From Helicoverpa zea (taxonomy: Eukaryota > Arthropoda > Insecta > Lepidoptera > Noctuidae): DNA of 64,000 nt. A program made the position numbers and the translations under genes. Positions 1 to 10,500 of the stretch are shown in pieces (positions within the stretch are counted from its first letter, which is position 1; each line of letters starts with the position of its first letter). The notes beneath the pieces are model-generated. The model was not told where the DNA came from. It ran no database searches and saw nothing but the letters and a program-made list of their open reading frames with translations. The DNA is taken from the NCBI RefSeq assembly GCF_022581195.2, contig NC_061460.1, forward strand, positions 10,451,501 to 10,515,500, given 5' to 3'.

Positions 1-1656
1 CTTCAGGAAGAGCGGGACGAATCCGCTTTGATGAAGCGGATATTGATCATTACTTGGAATTGATCAAAAGTACCTATATTTCTAGAGTGTTTTATTATTA
101 TTGGCATCAGCGGTAACATCCGATTTCCTCAATGCTGACTATTTTCCTTTTAAAATCTAGGTCGCTGCTCAACATGGTTGGCTTATTATGTCATGTATTG
201 TGTTTGGGTAGCACGCTTATTTAGGAGCTTCGCGCTTCAATGTCAAAGCCTTAGGTGAATCATAGTTCGGCTTGCACTAACAACAATGCCACGCTTCGGT
301 AGCCTCCGACGCTAGTCTTCAGTACTTGCGAAGTTTTTGCGTACATTGCTGTTACCAATGATGTCATTACGATGACTGTTGGAGATTTTTTGTCTTTACG
401 TTTAACGAGTATGCTTAGTTCTTTGGGCGTTGATTTTAATTTAGACTCCAAATGTCGTTGAACCCGAGAAAAAATGTTACAGGGTCTTATCACACATTTT
501 TATGATTTGATGGATGAGGACGTCTTTTTAAAGTTCTTTATAAAGGCTTGCCCGTTTCAAGTGCAGTTAGAAATTAAATTATAACTTATCACAGCCTCAG
601 AGTTTATGTAGACTGACATTAAGAGTGTAGCGGATGCGATTATGCACTTGCCATTTCCAGCGGCTTACTTGATTACACGATTTTCTTCGTGAATTAAATA
701 CGTATTGCAAATGCATAGCGATTAGCGGGTCCTTTTCTACTCTTCGGCTTTTTGAGACAACTTTTGGGAGCTTTTTAAAGAATTACGTATCATTTAGACG
801 GGTTAAGAAAAAGGTGTCTGATACTATTCTGAATCGATTTCTAGTTAAATCAAATAGTATTTAATCAATCTGGTTCATCCGGTTTTCAGACTTATTCGTG
901 AACTCAGTATGTTATTAAAATCAGAATCTGATATCCTCAACATGCTTCAATCAAGGATCGAGACATACATTTCAAAACAATACTAAGTAGATCATGATTT
1001 TCAAGTAAAAGTTGCTTAAATTAGTAAGTTCACTGCCCTAGAGCAAAGTTACTACCTTCCCGATCCAGTGCGATCTGGTTCCTTGTATCATACTGTGCAG
1101 TCATCTTCTCTTAGGCCTGCGATGTTACACCCAGATACATTCCCAGTTTTAATTGATACGATAACCAGACGTGCAGGACGACAACGCTTAAAAGGAAATG
1201 TCACGAGCCATTTAAGTTAACGCCTTGCACCGGATAGTGATGCTAACAAGATGGACGTTAATTACGATATTTTGGGTTGTTGAATGAAGAGTAATTTTGG
1301 TTTTGTTGGATGAAGTTTTCTCTTTATTACATGGATTTTTTTGTATCTTGGGCCATGAAATGGGCCTGTAATTATGTGTAGAGTACATAGCTGCATTTCC
1401 AAATCCAAATCACAAGTAGGTAAAAACAGACAGCAAAAAATCTTGGGTTCCCTGATTGGGTATCACCCAGTAATATTACTGTGTATCACCCAGTGTTAAG
1501 ACTAGAAGTTAAACCTTTTGTATTCTCAAAACGACTCTACAATCGCCATCAACAGCTTTTCAGGAGCTTCGAGACTCAGCTTTGTGTCAATATGGCATTG
1601 ATAACCAAAGACGAATTTACCGCGTATCACTCGTTCGGCGGTTACTTACCCTCAAC
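1..1656. other. Left flank with no recognisable gene
   Basis: No open frame with credible protein similarity, splice structure or repeat boundary was seen. Short frames (for example 1481-1690) run straight into the LTR at 1662 and look like chance. The SUN gene needs at least one more exon upstream of 7425, and it could lie here or before the window, but I could not identify it. Confidence 0.5.
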
Positions 1657-1661
1657 CTTGC

Positions 1662-1848
1662 TGTATTGTACGCTCATTTTATTATGTTAATCGACTCGCC
1701 AACGCACCACCACACAGGTCGACAGTCTGACAACGACTGACTCCCCACCGCTCGATCCGGTATTTATAACCGAGTGACGTATGCGCACGAGGCGTCATAA
1801 TAATGACATAACCTATACAATGATGCACATGTACCTGCATACACTACA
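1662..1848 (-). repeat. 3' LTR of the minus-strand retroelement
   Basis: This 187-bp copy runs from TGTATTGTACG to CATACACTACA on the plus strand and looks identical to 7172-7358. It contains the same TATA-like stretch (TATTTATAA) and TTTTATT (AATAAAA on the minus strand). Confidence 0.9.
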
Positions 1849-1861
1849 TCTCTCCCTTGTT
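1849..1861 (-). promoter_or_regulatory. Polypurine tract of the LTR element
   Basis: The minus strand reads AACAAGGGAGAGA ending exactly at the 3' LTR border, as expected for the plus-strand DNA primer of an LTR retroelement. Confidence 0.7.
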
Positions 1862-2077
1862 GTTTTGATTTTAACCTTGTTTCAAAAAGTCCAACAATCA
1901 AACTCATAAATATTTTGGTAATTTCTTAAAGATCTATCAAACACCTGCAGCACAACAAAACCACGCTATCAGATCAGTCCACCGATCACACTGCCATCAA
2001 ACTGATTTACTTTGTTCCGTTTCCATTTCATTTCCCTTTCCATTTAAGGAGACGACAGATATCGGTGATACTGCAGG

Positions 2078-2099
2078 ACACTACATCCCTTCCCTTGTG
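2078..2099 (-). repeat. Second polypurine tract / LTR-edge-like motif
   Basis: The minus strand reads ACAAGGGAAGGGATGTAGTGTCC, close to the true PPT-LTR junction (ACAAGGGAGAGATGTAGTGT) about 230 bp away. It may be a remnant of an older LTR edge or an internal PPT duplicate. Confidence 0.45.
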
Positions 2100-2498
2100 A
2101 AATAAACATAAATAAAAATCCGTCCCTTTGCAGACGGTAACATACCAGCATCTGCTTCAGGGTCAACAAGACAAATTCGTAGCAGTGATATCAGGCCGGC
2201 AAGTTTAACTTCAGGTTTTGTAGCCGCTGTTCCGGCCCTGTATTATATCTACACTAGAGATGATCCGTCCATTTGGCAGACATCCCGCCAATCAGTCCAT
2301 GTGAAATCAAGCAAGTCTGAAATATTGCTGTGCCTTCAGATAATGAGCACTCATCTTGCTTGGTTCGACTTCACTTAAAACTGATACAGAATGCATTGTT
2401 CCAAGGTAAAAGATCGGCATTAGGGTACCTCATCAATGCTTTTCACTCATTCAAAACCGTACGAGCCGTACGAGGAAAGTAATCACATAAGATCGTCC

Positions 2499-2752
2499 CA
2501 ATTGAATGGTGACCTAGATGGACTGTTTCCAATTTGATGATGACCATATACTTTGTCATCCATTTAATGGCGACCACATACTTTGTCTCCAATTTAATGG
2601 TGACTCTATACTTTGTCACCCATTTAATGGTGACCACATACTTTGTCTCCAATTTAATGGTGACTCCATACTTTGTCACCCATTTAATGGTGACCACATA
2701 CTTTGTCTCCAATTTAATGGCGACCACATATTTTGTCACCAATTTAATGGTT
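2499..2752. repeat. 30-bp tandem repeat in 60-bp higher-order units
   Basis: About eight copies of a 30-bp unit (core CATTTAATGGTGACCACATA, then CTTTGTC) alternate between two variants starting CCAATTT and CCCATTT, giving a 60-bp period. Because the period is a multiple of three, it stays open on both strands and produces spurious repetitive frames. It lies near the 3' end of the LTR element. Confidence 0.85.
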
Positions 2753-3160
2753 TAAATTGTAGTTCTATGTACGAGTTAAGTACTTTGTGTGCCTTGTAAG
2801 CAAGAGAATGCTAACTCAACTAATTTTGGTAATATGTAGTTTTTAATTTGAGAGTGGAATATCAAAGCCTATCATTATCTCAGCAATGTAACAAACAATC
2901 TGGTCTTCAACCCTATTGATCAGCGCTAGTACTTTGCACGTTTCTGCTAGTACACTCGCTGAAATTCTGATATAGGCTTTAAATACCCTACATCAATGTA
3001 TGTCCAATATCTAGTCAAGAAACTGTAAGCTTCTTAGCATTCAACACCCAACATATGAATACCTTACTGCATATAATAGTTGGAAGCGACCTGCATCCAG
3101 CGTCTTCCGGTGACCTTTATAAGGTCGTCTTTATAAGGTATCTGTGGAGATCAAAGGGGG

Positions 3161-3219
3161 AGGCCTATGTTCAGCAGTGGACGTCCTATGGCTGAGATGA
3201 TGATGATGATGATGATGAT
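3161..3219 (+). repeat. LINE/retroposon 3' tail with (TGA)n
   Basis: The stretch reads GGCCTATGTTCAGCAGTGGA and continues into (GATGAT)n. Variants of GGCCTGTGCCCAGCAGTGGG with a TGA-repeat tail recur at 11581 and 14748 and are a familiar 3' end of abundant lepidopteran retroposons. The copy is nested in the LTR element and 5'-truncated. Confidence 0.6.
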
Positions 3220-4847
3220 ATAATAGTGCGATAGGAATACTTATATTTCGGTTAGGCATCCAAGAACACTATTATCACCGGACATTGCGTTCTGTAATGT
3301 TTGTTTGCTTTTATTAATGTGGTTTTCAAAAATTAAAGTAGTCAAAGAATTATTATGCTTTGATGGTAAGCTTTTTAGTGTCATGGTTACATATTGATTA
3401 TAACGAAGGTGTAAAGTAACATTACGAATCAGATTTTAACTAATTAGAACCATATTATGTAACGAACGCACTTTAACAGGTGTCACTAACTTTGCACTAT
3501 ATATTTTGAAGCTGTGACATTCTGCATCACCATAAAATAGAAGAGTCCCTGACCCTCAACTCATGCTCTTCTTCCTTTCAACAAGGTGACAGCAGCTCAC
3601 AAACAGTTTTCTAGTCGATGCAATTTTCCTTTTGCAAAACAACCGCTAAACTTTCTAAAACATTTGTCTACACATAGATAAATGTGGGATTCTAATTCTA
3701 TATCTCAATTTCATGAGCAGCTATGCTGCTCTCATGTCATACTTGACCTCATCAATTTGATGATCAGCTTTGTGCTGCTTCCATTTTTAATATTTTACGC
3801 TTTTCCAATTTCATGACCGCGTATAGGTAACGTAATATATTTTTTTTTTTTATGTAAGTATAGTTGGCTGCATAAGTATGTTTATAGTTTCGTTCAAAAG
3901 CGCTTACCCTTTATTGCAGCTGACTTTATCTACGTTGTTTTAGTTAGACAACCAGAATATAAAAATATTATTATCTTTTATAGGGACAGCACCCCAGTAA
4001 ATTTTTAAACGATTTGGTGACTAAGGGCAATTTTACTTCCTATACTTTAAGGAACACTTACTCAGATTATATTTTGCAGTAGGACTTAGGAACTTAATAA
4101 TATTTTAGTTATTATTAACCAAATGTCGACGCAACTGTGTAGTTCAATTAGCACAAAAGAGTAATAAATGTCGATAAATGTAAATAGTGATAAAGTTCTT
4201 TACCTCTCATGCGAGTCCAATTGTCTTACGGTAACCTAAGATTGGTGTTCTAAGATCAATTATTATTAACCCTAACGCTATGGACACAAGACATTATTTT
4301 GTTAATAGATATCCATCCCACCACCCATATGGATCTTATCTTATGGGATGGGTTGAGGAAATTACACAACTTTATATTACAAGTAGGTGTGCACTTCAAG
4401 AATATATTAATGTGATGATTTATTAACTTGAGATCAATAAATGGATTCTATTTCATATATGTTCATATATGGTTACGTTATTCGCTCCTATGGAAGCATA
4501 TTCTTCCACAACTCTCAATGTACTTATACTGCTTATTGGTACTGCAATACTGTAAAACATAATTTGCAAATAACAATATTATAATGAGGGCCACTTTGTT
4601 AAACTATTTGTAAACACCAATGTAAATCAATAAAAAAGAGGCTAAGATACCAATTAAAATTCATTCAAGCCTGAGTCTTGAAGGTTTTAAAAGCCCACGC
4701 AATCATCAACTTTTGAGAACTTGATTGCAACAATCATCCATGAGCTAATCATCATTAGACAGTTCCCAGAGTAAGTATCTACATTGGAACTCCTTCCAGG
4801 TATCATCCTTAAAAGATTTTTTGGCACAGATGAGAAGGCCCAGTTGG

Positions 4848-5155
4848 GTAAATGATGATGATGTCCTCCTAGCCGATTATCGGCTACGGCGGCTGTACTC
4901 ACGTAAGGGGATTAGCCAACTGCGCAGGACATATTATAGTGCACAAGCATTATTATTTTATTCCTTCACTCTCATAACCCGATGGGACGGCAATCCGACA
5001 CGACCGGAAAGAGATCAGGCGCAGGACCGACATTTACGTGCTTTCTGATGCACGGGTGTATCAATCACCAACTTCCAGGCCCGACCCGGGAATCGAACCC
5101 GAGACCTCGTGCTCAGCAGCCGCGCTTGCAACAGCTAGACCAACGAGGCAGTTGG
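4848..5155 (-). mobile_element. tRNA-derived SINE, nearly full length
   Basis: On the minus strand the element starts near 5155 with a tRNA-like head: A-box-like TGGTCTAGCTGTT at 5130-5142 and B box GGTTCGATTCC at 5089-5099. A body of about 200 bp follows, ending in a CATCATCATCAT tail near 4850. A fragment of the same body lies at 18455-18537 in the SUN gene. It is nested in the LTR element. Confidence 0.75.
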
Positions 5156-5889
5156 GTAGATAAAGTAGCATTGTCAAATAAATCACAGATTGCTCCAATG
5201 CTTAGTTCCATATTCTTTTGATCTAAGAGTTTTATATCAACCTAAAGTACTGAAATTACAATTGTGAGCTAGCATGTTTACCAAAGATTCTATCTATTGA
5301 ATACCAAAATTTTGATCCACATTTTCCAGCTAGTATTGCTGCTTGTATGCTGTTCTACTGTTCTGTATCTTCTGGAATATCTCTGTTGTATAACAACCTC
5401 TTTAATACAGCAAAATAAAGTAAAAGTATTGAAATTATACCTAGGGTGACTGAGCAACTGTTATAATTAACACTATTATGGGTAGGCAACCCACTAGAGG
5501 TGTTGATGGACTTGGATGTTGTGCATAGGTGAATACATACCAGTATAGCTGGGCGAGTTCTTCAACATACATGGCCAACCTACTACGGTCCCTCAATGTG
5601 CTGTTTGGTTAACTAGATACCTAGCACATGTTTGTCATTTGTAGAACCGTTGAGTATATAACCCACCAGTTTGTTCTTGTAATATCCTCTATATTGAAAG
5701 CACTTGAATTAAGTTAGTTAAGTACCAGAACAATATAGCAGGTATGAGTTGTTGACTAGACTCTGAGAAGTTAAGTTTGGAAGCTTTTTATGATCCAAAT
5801 CACCGGGCACAGAAAATATAAAAATTATCAAGATTTACTATTTAGTTGTTGCAGTAGTTGACAACTATCGCCAGATAATTTATGCGTGT

Positions 5890-6430
5890 ACAGTCAATTG
5901 AATGACCAGTAGACGTTCACTACCGTTAACTGTCAAGCTGTCAATTTAATGACCAGTAGATATAGACTACTGCCAACTGTCAAGCTGTCAATTTAATGAC
6001 CAGTAGATATAGACTACTGCCAACTGCCAAGCTGTCAATTTAATGACCAGTAGATATACACTACTGCCAACCATCAAGCTGTCAATTCAATGACCAGTAG
6101 ATATAGACTACTGCCAACAATCAGGCTGTCAATTTAATGACCAGTAGATATAGACTACTGCCAACAATCAGGCTGTCAATTTAATGACCAGTAGATACAC
6201 ACTACTGCCAACCATCAAGCTGTCAATTCAATGACCAGTAGATATAGACTACTGCCAACAATCAGGCTGTCAATTTAATGACCAGTAGATACACACTACT
6301 GCCAACTGCCAAGCTGTCAATCTAATGACCAGTAGATACACGCTACTGCCAACTGCCAAGCTGTCAATCTAATGACCAGTAGATATACACTACTGCTAAC
6401 CGTCAAGCTGTCAATTTAATGACCAGCAGA
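5890..6430. repeat. 47-bp tandem array, 12 units
   Basis: GACCAGTAG or GACCAGCAG recurs at 5903, 5951, 5998, 6045, 6092, 6139, 6186, 6233, 6280, 6327, 6374 and 6421, so the spacing is 47 bp (48 once). Most units contain the small inverted repeat CAGTAG..CTACTG around an AT-rich heptamer and end in AAGCTGTCAATTTAAT. It lies inside the LTR element. Confidence 0.9.
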
Positions 6431-7153
6431 TTTTTGGAATAGAATAGGTCTTTATTTGCTTAGAATGCAGGCACTTACAAAATAGGATTGTAAACAACAT
6501 AATAAGATCCGTGTACATTCCGCCTTGTTGGCATGCAAGCACAACAATTATTAAACACAATTGATTATAAGGCAAATAGGTTATTGTATTATATCCTCTA
6601 GGAAATCCCACCACTGCTAAAATCGTCTTGACGACAATTCAACAACCAGCAACTTTATATTGCTTCCAATAAATGCCTATTATTGAATAAACTTTGATGC
6701 AGGTTTAAGAATGAGTAAACTGATCACCAAGTAATGATTTTGTATTATAAATTACTCATTTGATAAATATTAACACCTGCAATAAATATTGCTACTTCCA
6801 TTAGAATTGTAGCAAGGTAAACTTAAACAAAGAATTACGTAAAAAGGTTAAAATTTGTTTGCAATTCGGGTGATACATACATGAACATAAAAGTTATGTA
6901 TACTTTGTCATTCTACTCTCTTCCCTTCCTTCTTTCCTTTTGCTCTTTTTAATATGATTGAATATTAACATCGGTCAGAGGTTACTTGTTGTCAAAGCTT
7001 ATTTAGCATACATTAATTTGGTATAGGCATGAATAGGACAAATTATTTAGTATAACCTTGTATATCAAATATTTTTCTGGATCACAGAACTAATAGGTAG
7101 TTCAAAATTATAAAAATTAGATAATAGGTAACTGTTGGTCCAAACACTCACGG

Positions 7154-7171
7154 TTTTATCCTCGTCGCCAA
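7154..7171 (-). promoter_or_regulatory. Primer-binding site of the LTR element
   Basis: Directly inside the 5' LTR the minus strand reads TTGGCGACGAGGATAAAA. A TGGCGAC-type start next to the LTR is typical of tRNA-primed gypsy-like elements. I did not match it to a specific tRNA. Confidence 0.65.
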
Positions 7172-7358
7172 TGTATTGTACGCTCATTTTATTATGTTAA
7201 TCGACTCGCCAACGCACCACCACACAGGTCGACAGTCTGACAACGACTGACTCCCCACCGCTCGATCCGGTATTTATAACCGAGTGACGTATGCGCACGA
7301 GGCGTCATAATAATGACATAACCTATACAATGATGCACATGTACCTGCATACACTACA
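7172..7358 (-). repeat. 5' LTR of the minus-strand retroelement
   Basis: This 187-bp LTR has, read on the minus strand, a TATA-like box (TTATAAATA, around 7270-7279) and an AATAAAA signal near its 3' edge (7187-7193), the usual U3-R order. It is an antisense promoter placed just ahead of a SUN gene exon. Confidence 0.9.
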
Positions 7359-7424
7359 CTTGCTCACGCTTTTCTAGTACCTACACATCAAGTTCCACTT
7401 AGTAACACGAACTTTTATCCACAG

Positions 7425-7537
7425 AACGAGATCAACAGCCAATATGAGCGCGTGTCGACGAGCTCGCAGCGCTACAAGACGCTATCTGACGTCACGCTGA
7501 GCCCTATATACACGTCACACGGCGTTACTCATGACCG
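7425..7537 (+). CDS. koi: SUN gene upstream coding exon (long isoform)
   Basis: The acceptor TTTTATCCACAG precedes the exon and the donor GTAAGT follows. It is open in the frame set by the downstream exons (reads NEINSQYERVSTSSQRY...) and ends in phase 2 to join 13769. There is no in-frame ATG, so another exon lies upstream. The residues are polar and Ser/Thr-rich, as in SUN nucleoplasmic tails. The first in-frame codon starts the exon (phase 0). Confidence 0.75.
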
Positions 7538-10500
7538 GTAAGTTGTTATCTAAGGGTATTTTGCGTCTATGATGTCTTATAATATCGTATCATCAGAAGT
7601 ACCTCATTCAAATGTGTAAGGAAGGGAAATCGACAAGTGAGTGTCGTCAAGTGACCAATGTTAGCAAATCTCATGTAATAAGTAGTTTTTATGCATCATA
7701 AAAGTTTGTAATAGTCCGACTCAGTGGCGGCTGTACCTTAAGTGCACTCGTGCGCTGAACCACCAATTCAAAAGATTTAACAATTACAATATTTTACTTT
7801 ATCTTTATTTTTAAATTACCATTTCAATATTTATTTTACATACATTTATTATACAAAAACGTATAAAAAATTAAATTTCCAATTATGGTCAAAAAGTTGG
7901 AGCGCTTTACTAAACTAATATCGTGCGCTCCGACGAGCGCACGAGGACTGCTAATACATCTTGTATGAGATACGAATGAATACGCCTGACGCGTGAAACA
8001 AAAAATAGTTCATAGAAATGTACTGAGTAATGAGTCGGTTCCCGAGCGCCGCACGCACGAACCGAAGATTACCGAGAGCACCCGATTTATGACGAATTGG
8101 GCCGGCCGGCGTGGGCGCGAGGCGACGGCAGCCATGATTGATTGACAACTCTGCATGTGCGACGCGTTAATTATTGATAACTATTTCCGTAATTGTTTTG
8201 ATTCTATAATTGAACTTTTGTTATAATTGAACTTTTTTATTCTGTACTGTGTTAAGTATCAGTTGAAATGAGTATAAACATTGATTATATTAAAGAAAAT
8301 AACAAAAATTTTCAAAGTAAATTGAACATAAAATTGGCCGGACCGCCACGGCCCTTTTTAAGTTTAAAACAAGAGTGCAAATCGAAAAATAAAACATTTA
8401 CACGAAGTTTTAAAAGTGAAATGTATAATAAAAAGAAATGGTTGTGTGGATGTGAGCGTCTTAATGCATTCTTTTGTTTTCCTTGCATTATTTTTGGCGG
8501 AGAATCGATTTGGACAGAAACTGGAATCAAGGATCTGACGCATTTGAGTGAAAAAATAAAAAAACATGATTCTTCGCAAGCACACCTACAAAATGTAATG
8601 AGTTTGTCTGTGTTAGGCACAGTCGACATTCGTAATCAGCTAGATTCTGTGTATAGAAGCAATATCCAAAAGTATAATGAACAAGTTGATAAAAACAGGT
8701 ATATTTTATCACGTCTTATCGATTGTGTCAAGTTTTGTGGTGCATTTGAGTTAGCTTTGCGAGGTCACGATGAAACTATTGAATCTAGTAATGCTGGGGT
8801 GTTTCGTGGATTAATAGACTTTGTATCAGAGTTGGATACAGTCATGAAGGAGCATCTCACGTCGTCTACAGTTTTCAAAGGTACGTCAAAAACTATTCAG
8901 AACGATATTTTGGACTCAATTTTATATGTTTACCACAAAGAATTGTCGAATATTATAACAAAATGTGAATACGTAGCAGTTCAAGCTGATGAAACTACCG
9001 ATGTATCGACGACTATGCAGATGGTAATGATTTTAAGATACGAAGAAAACGGACAGGTTCATGAACGGTGTTTGGAAATATCTTACGCCGCATTCCCATA
9101 CTGCTGAAGGACTTAGTTCTGTTATTATAACCGAATTACGGGAACTTCAAATAACTCCGCAACAATTAATAGCACAATGTTACGATGGCGCTGCTGTAAT
9201 GAGCGGGAATGTTGGTGGAGTACAGGCTAAAGTAAAAACCGTCTATCCAAATGCTTCATTCGTTCATTGTTACGCCCACCAACTAAATTTAATAATTGAA
9301 AAAAGTGTAAGTCAAAACAAAACCGTACAGAAATTTTTTGCTAACCTTCAAGCTTTTCCAAAGTTTTTTTCACGATCACCGAAGCGTACAGAAGTTTTGA
9401 AAACTATTGTATCAAAGAAGATTCCAGCTGCTCCGCAAACGAGATGGAACTTTAATTCGCGGACCGTTGATTCAGTACATAGCTACAGGGAGCCTTTAAA
9501 AGAATGCATGACGACCATTATAGAAACGGAAAATGATACCAGTTCTATAAATCAGGCTGATATGCTTCAAAGATATTTGAATGACAGCACGTTTTTATAT
9601 TGGCTTGAATTTTTTAAATCTATTCTGCCACATAGTGAAATTTTATTCAAACAAATGCAAAAAAGAAATATTGATTTGGTTCATATAAAAAACTGTATTA
9701 ATGATTTCGAAATCAGTATACAAAATGCACGTAACAACATAGATCAACTTGAAGAACCACCTCAAAAGAGGTTTAAATCGTCTAGCTCTGTCATAGCAAA
9801 AGAAGTGTGCGATATAATTATTACTCAAGTAAAAGACAGATTCAATTTTTGTGATCATTTGATAGCAGCCAAATTATTTTACTGCGAGAACTTAACCACA
9901 TACCGTTCTAATTTTCCCGACAAAGATTTCACGATCACAGTTTCCACATACGCCGCTTTGGACAAGTACAAATTTAAAAACGAACTTTCCGCAATATACA
10001 GTCGCGACGATTTCACCAACGCAAATAGTGCAATTGCAATTTTACAGTTGTTCTATAATAATGACCTGACTGAATCATTTTCAGAGTCAATGAAACTGTT
10101 GCGAATTCTGTGCACTATACCGATGACTTCAGTCGAGAGCGAGCGATGTTTTTCTACACTGAAAAGAATAAAAACATTTCTCCGAAATACCATGTCGCAG
10201 GATCGGCTAAATGCACTGTCTGTGCTTAGTATTGAAAAGAAATTTATACAATCAATACCCGACTTTAATAAAAAGGTGATTGAACATTTCGCATCAGAAA
10301 AATGTCGTCGCATTGATTTAATGTATAAAAAATAAACATATTTTATATCAATTGTTGTTTTGTGGAATTTTAAGATTTTAGTCATGTGCACCACCAGTTC
10401 GATAACCCACCAGCCGCCACTGGTCCGACTGATATGATTTTTGATAAGGCTCTGAGTTGTACATTCCTTCAAACTTGCGTAATCTGGTTCAAAAATGTAC

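Larger units (their letters stand above)
1662..7358 (-). mobile_element. Non-autonomous LTR retrotransposon (LARD-like, Ty3/gypsy-style ends)
   Basis: Two direct 187-bp repeats (1662-1848 and 7172-7358) begin TG and end CA, look identical by eye, and are flanked by the 5-bp duplication CTTGC (1657-1661 and 7359-7363). On the minus strand the 5' LTR (7358 to 7172) is followed at once by a primer-binding-site-like stretch beginning TTGGCGACGAGG, and the 3' LTR is preceded by the purine run AACAAGGGAGAGA. This fixes the orientation as minus. No gag, protease, RT or integrase frame is visible in the 5.3-kb interior, which instead holds tandem arrays, a SINE and a LINE tail. Identical LTRs imply recent insertion using proteins from another element. 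It sits 66 bp upstream of the splice acceptor at 7425, antisense to the SUN gene. Assignment to Ty3/gypsy rests on the PBS style and 5-bp duplication only. Confidence 0.88.

Noticed and set aside
2443..2799. Repetitive frames on both strands (KYVVTIK and DHILCLQFNG-type repeats)
   Set aside because: A 60-bp tandem repeat without stop codons is open in several frames by arithmetic. Nothing suggests translation.
5890..6430. Regular repeats looking like a CRISPR array
   Set aside because: Units are contiguous with no unique spacers, and this is animal nuclear DNA, so it is a minisatellite.
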